From: Bugula neritina
Lineage: Eukaryota; Bryozoa; Gymnolaemata; Cheilostomatida; Bugulidae
Reading direction: 5' to 3'
DNA length: 64,000 nt
Assembly (NCBI GenBank): GCA_964035545.1
Contig: OZ037765.1
Span: 496,001 to 560,000, forward strand
The notes beneath the pieces are model-generated. The model was not told the DNA's origin. It worked only from the letters and a program-made list of their open reading frames with translations, and made no database searches. The translations under genes and the position numbers were made by a program. Shown here piece after piece: positions 50,180-62,414 of the stretch (its first letter is position 1; each line of letters opens with the position of its first letter).

Positions 50180-52723
50180 ATGTCAGGTTAGTAAAATATG
50201 TGGGTAACTTAGATTAGGCTAGATATTCATTAAGTTCAACATTGTCATTATAACAGAAAATAACTATCGTAATCATAGACTGATTGTGATTGTCAGTCGG
50301 TGATTCACTCCTGTCACCTGTGTCACAGTTTGAGTTGGTGTTACTCTTGCTCTTAGAATTAGTGACTTAGTCTTGCTCTAAGTTAGAGTTTAACTCTTGA
50401 TCATATTCATTGTGATTGTCATTGGAATAACAATACACGTGTGTATTATTATATATAGTTATACTATATTGATATATAATAATTATATTATATAACTACA
50501 AGTTTTACGTATATTTATTTTAATGAGTTCAGCCTCAGAAATTGCAATGAATTGACATTTAGCAGTGTACTTACTCTTAGCCTTGTGTATTTTAATTTTA
50601 TCAATTTCATTTTAATTCTAAAAAATCATTTGTCAAATGGATTTTTTTGTTTTGTTTTCCTATAGTTTTATATTCAACACAGATACTATTAGTATTGCCT
50701 AGTATCACTATTAGTATTCTTAATTGCCATAAACTTGATTGGTCCCTGCAAATACCTAGCACCTGCAAGTGTGTAGAATTAATGATAATGGCATTAAAAA
50801 TTGAAGCTAAATTATTCAATTTCACAGCTTTGCACTGGAAGCTTTTTGTTAAAGCTAAAAGTATATAGAAAGGTTGATACAGTTTATAGTTAATATTTAT
50901 TAGAGAGTAGAGTTTTGTTATTTCTACTTTCACATTATGAGATATTTCTGCAGTGTTTCAGAGTTTACGATGTATAAGTGAGCTGCTAAACTGTGTTATG
51001 CTGACTATCTGCTGTCAGTATCAACAAAACACTCTCTACCTGTTCAGGTGATGAGATTCTCAAGTTATAGAATTATTATGTTGTTGTTGCAGACAGTGAA
51101 GACAGTCTGGGACTGAAGCTGCTGCAGCCACCAGCTTCTCTACAGTCTGATGGACTTCCTGTACGTGGTTGGAGTGATAGAGTAAACATCTCAGCTATTG
51201 GACATCTGATGTGTGGGACACTAGAAGGTGTAGAAGTAAGAAATAGACACACTCTGGATACTATCGGCTCAGTGAAGGACACCAACACTACACGGTGGGG
51301 GGGAGATAATCCAACCTGAAGGGGTGGTGGTTGGCAGCTGGTATAACAAGAAAGAGAAAACAGCTGAAGTCTCACTTCTTGACCCGAACTCTCTGAAGGA
51401 AACCCATTCTCTATATAAACAGTCAGATGGTTTACTCGCAAAAATTTCACCCCTCTTCTTCACTCACTTCACCTTCTATAGAATAGCTCAGCACCTCTCT
51501 CTAGTATATATTGTAGACAGTGAGGAGAAGCAGCTGGTAGTCTGTAACCTAGTTGACAATAAAATACAGAAGTTTCCACTTCCTGGTACGAAAGACCCTA
51601 ACTCTATATGCATCCTCCCAGACTCGACTCTCCTCATAGGAGACTACACTGAAGATGGTAAAGTGAGAAGATATAAAGTGGAGAACACAACTCTCACTAT
51701 AAGGTGGGAATTCCCTCACATCTCACGACCAACTGGTATTTCCTTTGATCCAACATCTGAACTGATTCACATCTGTACTGCAGTGGGACCTCTCCTCATC
51801 CTCTCACTTGAAGGTAAATAAATACTGTGTCTGTTATAGTAAGTTTAGTTACTCTAATGATTTTATATGATAATTTTAACTCTTAGGCTGTAAGATGATA
51901 GTGTTAGTAAGCACTTGGCTTTGAGGCTAATTTACAATAATTAGTATTTCATGGAAGTGCTTTACAGTAATTTCAGAGGTGCTCAGTCTAACAACTGTAC
52001 AGACTGCCAGCTGCACATGAGTTATGAGTTGTAGTTTGACTTCAGTCTAGTGCTGCTATTGTTTTGGTCATCAGATAATTTAAAGATAAATAATTTGATA
52101 CTTTTTGACTGCCATTACTGAGAATATTGTGATTTGATGATGGCTGGTAGAGCAGTGTTTGCTGGTGGGACTCAGGTGGCTGTGGTTGGTTCTTGTCAAG
52201 TATTTAATATGTGATAATGTTGGAGTATATCTTATATTATGTAATTATTTATAATTATATTAGCTGAGCACTAAGTTTGTATGTTGAGTTTCTTCTCTCC
52301 ATGATGTCATTTATTATGAAGTAAACAGTAGAGCAGCTCAGTGAATTATTCAATACTGATTGGTAGAACTTTATTATCTTCAACATAATCCGCTTAGTTC
52401 CATGTTTAAAGAAAGTCTTTCTGAGTGAGAAATATGTTTGATATATATATTATTATATATATTTTTATTTTAGTTACTATATTATACTAGAAAGTAGAAA
52501 CTGCATGTAGGTGTGTCAGCTGTTGTGATGTCACTGTAGTCTGTCTGTTTGTCTCAAACTGATACAATCTGGTGTTATTTTATTTACAGGGAAACTGATG
52601 CAGACATTTCCAAGAGAAAGTCTTGGTGCGAGTGACTGGGTGTATGACATTGCTGTGTATAATGGAGACAAGGTGTTCCTAGCATGTAATGATGGACTGA
52701 GGAGATACACAATAAACTACTAA
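50180..52723 (+). CDS. Unrecognised beta-propeller-like protein, frameshifted
   Basis: Three exons: 50180-50186 (ATGTCAG, donor GTTAGT), 51093-51813 and 52590-52723; about 286 residues if one extra base is discounted. I cannot name the protein. The product is MSDSEDSLGLKLLQ, then about five to six repeats of roughly 40-45 residues with strand-turn-strand character: IYRIAQHLSLVYIVDSEEK-like, VVCNLVDNKIQKFPLPG, SICILPDSTLLIGDYTEDGK, GISFDPTSELIHICTAVG and VFLACNDGLRRYTINY. These recall NHL/SMP30-type propellers. There is no signal peptide, so it is probably cytosolic. The two halves of exon 2 lie in different frames, joined at a run of seven G (51297-51303). One G fewer restores a single frame. 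A homopolymer sequencing error is likelier than decay, because both sides are otherwise clean. AATAAAG follows at about 52755. Confidence 0.75.
51297..51303 (+). other. G7 homopolymer at the frameshift
   Basis: Upstream frame reads through DTNTTRWGG and then stops 12 nt later; the downstream frame is open from well before this run and reads EIIQPEGVVVGSWYNKK. The run is the most economical place for the one-base indel. Confidence 0.6.
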
Positions 52724-52769
52724 ACTTATCAGCTATATTTTACTCTTTTACTAAATAAAGTTTATTTAT

Positions 52770-54870
52770 GAAAACATTTTCTGACTAGTTGTATGAATCA
52801 GTCGCATATTTTCATACTTGATCACAAGAATCAGAACTTAAAATGAGAGTAGCTCTTATACTTGAGAGGTAAATAAAAGCTGAGCCTCAGGTCAACCTGC
52901 AGGTCTACAAATACTAAGAAATAAACCTCACACACTGAAAGTAATAAATAACTTGAGTGTAAATGACAGACATGCAGGTGCAGAGTAACTCAAACATAAC
53001 TGTAGACAACATAATTCTAACATTATATAATCATGTCTTAGACAGAGTATTGCTGGGTAACATGGAGTTCTTTAGACAGTCAGGGGCAGATAATCACCAC
53101 AGAAGTAATGTATAATATAATATACTCATGTGTATTTTACATGATTATGTGCAGCTGCAATGAACTTGCATATAATGGAAAAGATAAGGTAGAGGTGGGC
53201 AATTTCTTTTGCATGAGGGTCAAGTTCAGAAATTAGCCAAAACAGAGGTCCACATGACTGTACGCATATTATAAATTCTCTTATAATAAATTTAATTGTC
53301 ACCAAATCTCTGCTATGCTAATCGGAATGCATTTAACACTTTTTACTTATCTTAATCGGCAAAAGGGTCACTGACGAATGAGAAAAGGGCCACAGGTGGC
53401 CCTGAGGCCCCCAGTCGCCCACCCCTGAATTATAAGGACTCAAATCTGCTTTGAGGCGACAACTTCAATTTATAGTTATGCTATGAATATATAATATAAA
53501 ACATGTACATGTACCCCTCGTTTACACTTTGCCGTATCAGTCACTTTTACAAATGTCTGAGCTTCCTGTACGGCGTTGAGGCACGTACTTAAATCAAGTA
53601 CTGCTTGATTTAAACAAGTTGCAGCGAACTCCTATTGGACAGGAAGACATTCATGTCAATTCATTGGATATAAATGTCCAATGAGTTGTCATAGATGCTA
53701 CTCAATAGCACAATTTGAGAACTTCAGCCAGGACACATTAAAAATGGCTGATATTTTACGTTTGTTGCAATGTGTGAATAAGGGGGCAGCCATCTAGTTG
53801 GTGGTTGAGTCATAAGCTTTATAAAAGTACCATAATATAGCTAACCTCAGATGCTTATTTTTGGGTAATAAAATTCATTTAATTTTAGTAGCAAATTAGA
53901 TTTGTAACAGAGCTTGGGCCACAATCTTTTTCTTTCTTCAAATATTTCACGAAAAAAAACTATTTCCAATGTTGTACTATATAACTTACAACTATAGTGT
54001 AAGTCTTCTATTACAAGCTTTGAGAAGACCTCCATTACCATACTATTCTACATAATAAATATCCTTTAAAACTCTGTCTAGTCTAGCTATAAGTTAACAA
54101 GTTAGTATTTATTGTGCTGAGCTTTTCCACACTCTGATATAGAGAAGTTGTTTAGTGAGAAATACTGTTCTGAGACAATCGAATTCTCACACAAAACCAA
54201 ATCCTGTGTAATGTGCATATTGCTGGACAAAGTCATTACATCAAAACAAGAATTGAAGAAATGAGAGGGTCATTGGTTCAGATGATGTATTATAACATAG
54301 AAACAATAGACTATAAAGACAAGTATTTGGAATAGATGAGCTGCGAGTGAGAGATGAATAACATGTAATGTATCACTCTGGTCTGTAAGCGGGCCAATAA
54401 TTGGTAAATAAATGTAAAATATTAGAGAACAAGAATACGCTATAATTATAGAAGAGTATATTATAATAATGGTGTATAGGACAGGGGTTAGTGGAAACAT
54501 ACAGTATGATAATATAGTACACACAGTGAAACAAACCAGCACCATGATGAGAACAAGGTTAAGGGTCAAGGTCAAACAGATATCTCAGAAAGGACGTGAT
54601 GTCATAAACTATTCCCATAAGAAACACAGGACTATAACCATAATATTTTGACTGGCAGCTCAAACATAAATTAAATCACTGTTAATATAATATAATACTA
54701 AAGTATTATAAGTCATAATAAATAACAATACAATAACTTCTCGGCTTAATATAATGTAAATACCTATTATACTAAAACTCTGTCTACTGTATCACAAAGA
54801 GGGAGTATGAACACATGGTTAGCTTAAGTTCTGAGAGAGATCGTACAGTATAACTAGAGAGAGGGAGGGG
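52770..54870. other. Intergenic DNA with a degraded hAT-like MITE
   Basis: Lies between two converging gene ends. Apart from the MITE-like segment at 53190-53427 it shows no gene; the frames at 53847-54041 and 54270-54651 have no support. Confidence 0.6.
53190..53427. mobile_element. Old hAT-like MITE
   Basis: A 238-bp segment with imperfect inverted ends TAGAGGTGGGCAA and GTCGCCCACCCCTG, close to the widespread CAGGGGTGGGC hAT terminus. No clean 8-bp duplication remains, so it is older or misbounded. Confidence 0.5.
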
Positions 54871-57800
54871 CTATTCGGGGCCAAAGGTCATCTGCTGTTT
54901 GTTATTCTTTAGATATCGTCTGATGGACTTGTACCTGGAGCTCTCGGCTAGTTTCGCTTTCATCTCCGCCTCCCTTTCAGCTTTCCACTCCTGATAAACA
55001 GTAAATATACAACTTGTTTAGGAGTGAAACGAGATTACTGCAGAAATATCCAGTGAAACATAGAAATAATAAACAACAGAGATGACCCTATAAAATACTA
55101 TAGACAATATATTCTGGTAGACGGCCATGAACTAGATTCAGGTCAGCGTGTAGACGCTGCCTTACTGAGTCACCAAGCTACCAAGGGAGAGAGAGTTATT
55201 AGCAACAGCATGTAACTTCTTACATCAAACTCGGCTTTTTTCCAGAGACGGAGTTTAAGATATTCTCTTTTCTGTTCGTCATCCACACTCTGTATACAAT
55301 ACAGCGTATATGATATATACATGAATATATAATAGTATTACTCTGTATATAATACAGTGTATATGATATATATATGAATATAGAATAGTATTACTCTGTA
55401 TATAATACAGTGTATATGATATATACATGAATATATAATAGTATTACTCTGTATACAATACAGTGTATATGATATATAATACCTCCCAGTGTTATATGAT
55501 ATATAATACCTCCCAGTGTATATATGATATAGAATACCTCCCAGTGTATATATGATATAGAATACCTCCCAGTGTATATATGATATATAATACCTCCCAG
55601 TGTATATATGATATATAATACCTCCCAGTGTATATATGATATATAATACCTCCCAGTGTATATATGATATATAATACCTCCCAGTGTATATATAATATAT
55701 AATACCTCCCAGTGTATATATGATATAGAATACCTCCCACTGCGTCTTTGTACAGTTCATATATTTTTGTATAAGATAGAATTTCTCCTCTTCACCAAAT
55801 TCCTCCTTCTTGATATTAAACCTCCAGATCCAGGTGACGTACCACTTGATATACAGGGCAGTGGTGTAGGGGAGCAGTATAATCCTGACCCACAGTATGT
55901 CAGTCCAGTGGGGTTTGCTGTATCCACCCCTACACATACACACATTATAATGAGGTGCTGGGAAACACCATTATAGAACAAATGACTGGCTCAGCCTTAC
56001 AATACACAAGAGAAGACAACTATGGGATTGGAGAGTATTCTAAGACTGAACATTAGCTGGAATAAAGAAGTTGAAGCAGCTGTACATACACAGAACATGT
56101 ACCCACAACTCCCAAGTAGAAAGTGACACAATACATATATATATGTCAGTGTGATGTAAACAGTAGTGTGACATGGTCCATTGGCTAGGGTTTGTGTGGC
56201 GTAGTAGTAGACGTATGTTAGAGTAGTAGTAGACATATGTTAGAGTAGTAGTAGACATATGTTAGAGTAGTAGTAGACGTATGTTAGAGTAGTAGTAGAC
56301 ATATGTTAGAGTAGTAGTAGACATATGTTAGAGTAGTAGTAGACATATGTTAGAGTAGTAGTAGACATATGTTAGAGTAGTAGTAGACGTATGTTAGAGT
56401 AGTAGTAGACGTATGTTAGAGTAGTAGTAGAAGACGTATGTTACAGTATTGTAGCAACAGACACACAAGTAATACTAACCTATCTTCATCACTATGAATA
56501 TAGCACACCATATACAGTATAGCTTGGATATTTATTACCATAACAGTATACTCTGTTACATTACAGTATACACTATTACATAACTATACCAGAAATCATA
56601 GGGAATATATCAAACTAACTTACACCAACTCAACAATCACTAGTAGTGTGCAATCAGAACCAAGTATTCAATTTACAACTAAATAATTCACTTTACTAGC
56701 ACTATGACTGAGTGTATTACACAATGCACTGAGTCTCACTGACTAGAGTACACTGACTAGAGTACACTGACTAGAGTACACTGACTAGAGTACACTGAGT
56801 AGAGTACACTGACTAGAGTACACTGAGTAGAGTACACTGACTAGAGTACACTGAGTAGAGTACACTGAGTAGAGTACACTGAGTAGAGTACACTGAGTAG
56901 AGTACACTGAGTAGAGTACACTGAGTAGAGTACACTGACTAGAGTACACTGACTAGAGTACACTGACTAGAGTACACTGACTAGAGTACACTGACTAGAG
57001 TACACTGAGTAGAGTACACTGAGTAGAGTACACTGAGTAGAGTACACTGAGTAGAGTACACTGAGTAGAGTACACTGAGTAGAGTATACTGACTAGAGTA
57101 CACTGAGTAGAGTATACTGAGTAGAGTACACTGAGTAGAGTACACTGAGTAGAGTACACTGAGTAGAGTACACTGACTAGAGTACACTGAGTAGAGTACA
57201 CTGAGTAGAGTACACTGACTAGAGTACACTGAGTAGAGTATACTGACTAGAGTACACTGAGTAGAGTACACTGAGTAGAGTACACTGAGTAGAGTACACT
57301 GACTAGAGTACACTGAGTAGAGTACACTGAGTAGAGTACACTGAGTAGAGTACACTGAGTAGAGTACACTGAGTAGAGTACACTGAGTAGAGTATACTGA
57401 GTAGAGTACACATGTACCTGATATCCATTTTCTCTTCTATAACTTTCTTTAAAACTTCTTCTTCTTCCTCTCGTATTTCACTCTGAAGTATAATAATACA
57501 GAGTACTACTAACAGTACACAGAGTAATACTAACAGTACAGAGTACTACTAACAGTACACAGAGTACTACTAACAGTACAGAGTACTACTAACAGTACAC
57601 AGAGTACTACTAACAGTACACAGAGTAATACTAACAGTACACAGAGTACTACTAACAGTACAGAGTACTACTAACAGTACACAGAGTACTACTAACAGTA
57701 CACAGAGTAATACTAACAGTACACAGAGTACTACTAACAGTACAGAGTACTACTAACAGTATACAGAGTACTACTAACAGTATACAGAGTACTACTAACA

Positions 57801-60177
57801 GTATACAGAGTACTACTAACAGTACACAGAGTACTACTAACAGTACACAGAGTACTACTAACAGTACACAGAGTACTACTAACAGTACACAGAGTACTAC
57901 TAACAGTACACAGAGTACTACTAACAGTACACAGAGTACTACTAACAGTACACAGAGTACTACTAACAGTACACAGAGTACTACTAACAGTATACAGAGT
58001 ACTACTAACAGTACACAGAGTACTACTAACAGTATACAGAGTACTACTAACAGTACACAGAGTACTACTAACAGTACAGAGTACTACTAACAGTATACAG
58101 AGTACTACTAACAGTATACAGAGTACTACTAACAGTACACAGAGTACTACTAACAGTACAGAGTACTACTAACAGTATACAGAGTACTACTAACAGTATA
58201 CAGAGTACTACTAACAGTACACAGAGTACTACTAACAGTACAGAGTACTACTAACAGTATACAGAGTACTACTAACAGTACAGAGTACTACTAACAATAC
58301 CTTTGACTTTCCTCTGAGTTTCTTCTTGTCAGTTTCCAGAAGCTTCTCCTCCCTGGCGATCTGCATGGCCCTGGTGCGGTGTTTGGGAACCTGAAGGAGG
58401 TAGCTGACTGCTGATCTGTAGTTGTTCCACGCCACGTAGTACTGACAGGCGGATATGACTGTGATGGTCACGGCTATCACCAGTCTCACGTCCACCTTGG
58501 GAGTCACTCTCCTGTAGTAGTAGCGGTAGTAGTGCCAGTAGAACTCATCTGCAGTGTACACAAACCCTGTCAGTGACTATCTGAGTTATCTAGTCACAGT
58601 GACTGTTGGTAGAGTCATGTACTCACCTCAGTTATCTAGTCACAGTAACTGTTGGTAGTCATGTACTCACCTGGATTATCCAACATGTAGTCATAGTCAG
58701 TCTTAGAGTCAGCATCTCTCAAAATCTACAATCAACAAGACAAGATACAGGTGCTGTCTCTAGCTGACTACAAGGTGCTGTCTCTAGCTGACTACAAGGT
58801 GCTGTCTCTAGCTGACTACAAGGTACAGGTGCTGTCTCTAGCTGACTACAAGATACAGGTGCTGTCTCTAGCTGACTACAAGATACAAGTGCTGTCTCTA
58901 GCTGACTACAAGATACAGGTGCTGTCTCTAGCTGACTACAAGGTGCAGGTGCTGTCTCTAGCTGACTACAAGGTGCAGGTGCTGTCTCTAGCTGACTACA
59001 AGGTGCTGTCTCTAGCTGACTACAAGGTGCTGTCTCTAGCTGACTACAAGGTGCAGGTGCTGTCTCTAGCTGACTACAAGGTACAGGTGCTGTCTCTAGC
59101 TGACTACAAGATACTGTCTCTAGCTGACTACAAGATACAGGTGCTGTCTCTAGCTAACTACAAGATACAGGTGCTGTCTCTAGCTGACTACAAGGTGCTG
59201 TCTCTAGCTGACTACAAGATACAGGTGCTGTCTCTAGCTGACTACAAGATACAGGTGCTGTCTCTAGCTGACTACAAGGTGCTGTCTCTAGCTGACTACA
59301 AGATACAGGTGCTGTCTCTAGCTGACTACAAGATACTGTCTCTAGCTGACTACAAGGTGCTGTCTCTAGCTGACTATATGAAGACAACTCCAGCTACTCT
59401 ACTACAAACAGCTATATATAGATAGCAACTGGCAGCAACTTTAAGTAAACCCAAAGAGAAAGAAGTAACATATCAGAGTATAAAGTGGAGAGAGAATCTC
59501 ACCTCATAAGCTGTGGCTATCCTCTGGAACTCCTTCTCAGCAGCGGCTTTAGCCTCAGCACCCTGGTGCATATCCGGATGCCATTTGCGGGCCAACTTCC
59601 TGTACGCCTTCGCAATGTCACCCTGAAATAGCAGTAGTGAGCCATAGAGCCATAGCTACATAACACACCTGATTACTGCATGTTGCAGACTGAGTTTCCA
59701 ATACCAACACTTAAGAACAGAAGGGGGGGGGGGTAAACACAGTGATGGCAGGTAGTCAGTGAATCACAGGCTTTATCACGACTCATCACAGACTAGCCTG
59801 TGTTCTTCACATACAGGATCTTATGTTTAGGGAGAAACTAGTTGACGGTACTGCGTGTAAAGTTTAACCACAGACTGAGAGAATCTATTACCAGGAGAAT
59901 ATAACTTACCTTTGAATCATCTCGGCCAACTCCAAGAACTGCAACACAAATAACTCAGAGTGAGAAAGTCTGACTGAAGATACATTCACAGAACATTTGA
60001 GGAGTTATTAGGAAACAATCAAACACAAACCAACAGCATATCAGCTAATGTATAGATTCTGATGTACAAACCTTCATAACAGTTTTCCTTCCCACAATAC
60101 ATTCCCTCATAGAGGGCATAACTCCCCTGAATCAGCACCAGCCAGATGAAAAGAGTAGCAGGTGTAGCCGGCCACAT
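54871..60177 (-). CDS. DNAJC25: DnaJ homolog subfamily C member 25
   Basis: Nine exons on the minus strand: 60177-60072, 59938-59910, 59622-59503, 58725-58671, 58548-58301, 57482-57418, 55929-55734, 55289-55224 and 54990-54871; phases agree, 334 residues (human 360). Residues 1-22 are a signal peptide ([13 protein letters not shown]). The J domain follows: [18 protein letters not shown], then [11 protein letters not shown] with the HPD triad at 60-62, and [12 protein letters not shown] transmembrane segment lies in [20 protein letters not shown], a charged Lys/Glu linker follows, and a second transmembrane segment lies in [19 protein letters not shown]. The tail is basic and helical. Known: DNAJC25 is a multi-pass J protein; the J domain is expected to stimulate an Hsp70 ATPase, probably in the ER lumen. 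Introns 3 to 7 are dominated by minisatellites, several starting at or spanning splice sites. Confidence 0.96.
55290..55462 (-). repeat. Repeat duplicating the DNAJC25 exon 8 acceptor
   Basis: Three to four units of about 59 bp. On the gene strand each contains GTATTATATACAG|AGTAATA, matching the real acceptor GTATTGTATACAG|AGTGTGG at 55290. The acceptor plus the first exon bases (AGT) is therefore repeated back into the intron. Confidence 0.9.
55463..55740 (-). repeat. 28-bp repeat duplicating the DNAJC25 exon 7 donor
   Basis: About nine units. On the gene strand each reads CACTGGGAG|GTATTATATA, matching the exon 7 end CAGTGGGAG|GTATTC at 55734. The last six exon bases and the donor are repeated through the intron. 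Together with the adjacent acceptor-derived array this accounts for essentially all of intron 7. Confidence 0.93.
56195..56450. repeat. 22-bp tandem repeat in DNAJC25 intron 6
   Basis: About eleven copies of AGAGTAGTAGTAGACATATG-type units. Confidence 0.95.
56735..57415. repeat. 14-bp minisatellite at DNAJC25 exon 6 donor
   Basis: About 48 copies of CACTGAGTAGAGTA or CACTGACTAGAGTA. It reaches to about 6 bp from the exon 6 donor (exon end 57418). On the gene strand the unit contains CTCAGTGTACTC, resembling the donor context ATCAG|GTACATGTGTACTC. Confidence 0.96.
57492..58298. repeat. 17/19-bp minisatellite occupying DNAJC25 intron 5
   Basis: About 43 copies of AGTACTACTAACAGTACAC, some two bases shorter. 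The array fills the intron from about 10 bp past exon 6 to within a few bases of the exon 5 donor; on the gene strand the donor GTATTGTTAGTAG is itself close to the unit GTACTGTTAGTAG. Regular spacing results from tandem duplication and there are no unique spacers. Confidence 0.96.
58560..58671 (-). repeat. Duplicated donor region of DNAJC25 exon 4
   Basis: Intron 4 is only 122 bp and consists largely of two copies of a 40-45-bp block. On the gene strand each block starts GTGAGTACATGACT. The second copy follows TAACTGAG, giving a second good donor, AG|GTGAGT. Confidence 0.85.
58749..59385. repeat. 18/30-bp minisatellite in DNAJC25 intron 3
   Basis: About 26 copies of TGCTGTCTCTAGCTGACTAC followed by AAGG or AAGATACAGG linkers. 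The plus-strand frame ([10 protein letters not shown] repeated) is open for 224 codons by chance of the unit length and is not regarded as a gene. Confidence 0.95.
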
Positions 60178-61653
60178 TATTCGAAATGGATAGCTAGTTT
60201 ACTGTAACTGGAATCATGTATCATTTATTATTTGGAGGAGAATATCAACACTTGAGACTGAAGGATCAGATTTGATAGTGAAAATGGGACCACTTGAGAC
60301 TTGACTTCAAGACGCTTTCATAATAAACTGCTAAGGCGTTTCCTTTATGCAATGATATGGCATAGGAAGCATGCTCCCTGAACAAAGCCTTTGTACCAAA
60401 GAACACCCCATTATTATGTATTTGTTATGTAAGTCATTCTGCATCCCATTTTACATACTTTGTATAGTTTTACATATTATTTTCTGCATTACAATATTTT
60501 CTTTCTCCATGACCTAAGCACTAAGAGAGGGAGCAGATTATGTATATTATGTGTATCATGTATACTATAGTTTTATTGGGGATATCGTTGTCAGTGTAAA
60601 TTTGCACAATCACTCTATCACTATGCCTAGCCCTATGATTTGCCAAGTTGAAGTTCAATTTTAAAAGGAGGCAGTAAACTTCTATCTTGATTTTCACTAT
60701 TTAAAAGTATAAAAAAAGCTAAGTAGCAAAATAATGGGAAAGGAAACAGAGTAAAGTTCTATTACATTTACTATTAGTTCTATTTCTAAGACAGTACGAC
60801 TAAAAGTTTAAAAATTTTGGCAGTAAAAATATCAGCATCAGTATGATAGTGAGTATGACTATGAGTATGTAGTTTATGTACTGCATTTTAAATATAAAAT
60901 TATCCATTATCTTTATTGCCATAGTGATAATCATACTCACTTACTGATTTTTTTTCTTGGATGGTACTGACCACCCACTACCACGACGTTTACTCACTTG
61001 CAGTTACACTAGTGACTATCACTATGTCTACGGTGAGCCTGAGAGTCAGAGTGAGTGTGAGCGACTGCGAGCCCGGCAGCTCGAGCGGCTTTGATTTCCA
61101 CTTAGTCTTACAGTTTTAGTTTGACAAGCAAAAACAGCTTTAACTAAATCATTACTTTTGAATACACAACACTGAATTTACAACAGCACAAACAAAATAA
61201 CACTATCAGCGTAGGTGAATCGATTTATAAAAAATTTGAACTTGAAGCTTGCCAACCCAGCACTGTAATCCGGATGTATAGCAGACGTGTCGCATACCCG
61301 CGGCGTTTGAATTCGGTAAGAAAAGCAACGTCCTAATTTGAGTCTCCAAGTGAGTGTTAGCGTGAGGAACGAAGATTCTTTAATGTATCTCCGCACATAA
61401 AATTTAGAAAAGCTATTTTCAACAAAATTTTAATTATAGGAAAACAATTTGTTAAATGCTAATTAAATCAAAATTATAATTAAAAGAATGTGCAAAAATT
61501 AAAACTTAATTGTCAATTGTCAAAACACGGTCTTACAACAGGCATAGCGTATTGATCTCCGCTAAATACCGCTCTATTTTTCTTTCTTTCTTTCCTCGCC
61601 ATTGAGCCGACTTAAACGCATCGCTTCTTAAACACCTTGTTTAAATCTAAAAC
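60178..61653. other. Shared upstream region of DNAJC25 and cyclophilin A
   Basis: The two genes are divergently transcribed from either side. The middle (about 60840-61080) contains cryptically simple GAGTATGACTATGAGT and GAGTGTGAGCGACTG words. No gene identified; the minus-strand frame at 61178-61396 is unsupported. Confidence 0.6.
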
Positions 61654-62414
61654 ATGTCGCTGCCAAAGGTATATTTTGATATGACTATTGGTGGAACACC
61701 AACTGGACGAATTGTCATGGAGGTTTGTAGTTTTTAATGCAGATGTAAATGAACAATGAATAACTATAAGCGAATTTGTATTTCTATTTTTTATGTAAGT
61801 TCTTGTGTAACCAAAATAAATTATTTCTTTGTACTTGCTTTGAAAATGTTGTTATATTTTAATATATATTTATTATTTTTAGCTTCGAAGTGATGTTGTG
61901 CCAAAAACATGTGAGAATTTCCGAGCCTTGTGCACAGGCGAGAAGGGATTCGGATTCAAAGCCAGTGGCTTCCACAGAGTTATCCCCGGTTTCATGTGCC
62001 AGGGAGGTGACTTCACCAATCACAACGGCACTGGAGGCAAATCCATCTACGGCCACAAGTTTGAGGATGAGAACTTCACCCTGAAGCACACTGGGCCAGG
62101 TCTGTTTCCACTCAAGGAGTTACAAATAGATGCAGTAACTTATCTGTTCAAGTAGCACTCTGCAGTACAACAACATTGCTTTATTGTTGGAATGGTTTAA
62201 TTTAGGTATACTTTCCATGGCAAATGCTGGACCCGGCACCAACGGCTCCCAGTTCTTCTTGTGCACCGCAGACACCCCTTGGTTGGATGGCAAGCACGTT
62301 GTGTTTGGACGAGTCGTTGACGGTATGGATGTGGTTAAGAAGATTGAGGCGGTTGGCTCTCAATCTGGCAAAACCAGCAAAAAGGTTGTGATCGCAGACT
62401 GCGGTCAGGTCTAA
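61654..62414 (+). CDS. PPIA: Cyclophilin A, peptidyl-prolyl cis-trans isomerase
   Basis: Three exons: 61654-61722, 61883-62099 and 62206-62414; 164 residues, matching the single-domain cyclophilins (human PPIA 165). Starts [14 protein letters not shown] after AAAC. Active-site residues are all visible: Arg55 in FHRVIPGF, Phe60 and Met61, Gln63 in [13 protein letters not shown] (about 106-113), Trp121 in [11 protein letters not shown] and His126. It lacks signal peptide or extra domains, so it is cytosolic. Known role: proline isomerisation, protein folding, and cyclosporin binding through Trp121. A read-through frame past exon 2 (to 62155) ends quickly and is intronic. Confidence 0.97.

Noticed and set aside
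51239-51280. A tiny intron (about 40 bp) instead of a frameshift in the propeller gene
   Set aside because: GTAAGA...CAG borders exist, but the intervening sequence is in frame with the upstream part and the length is below normal animal introns; a G-run indel explains the data more simply.
57492-58298. CRISPR-like regular array
   Set aside because: The units abut directly with no unique spacers, the locus is an intron of an animal gene, and no cas genes are present. It is a minisatellite.
58751-59425. 224-codon open frame of repeated [10 protein letters not shown]
   Set aside because: The frame is a by-product of 18/30-bp intronic repeat units in DNAJC25 intron 3 and lies antisense to that gene; no start context or unique sequence.
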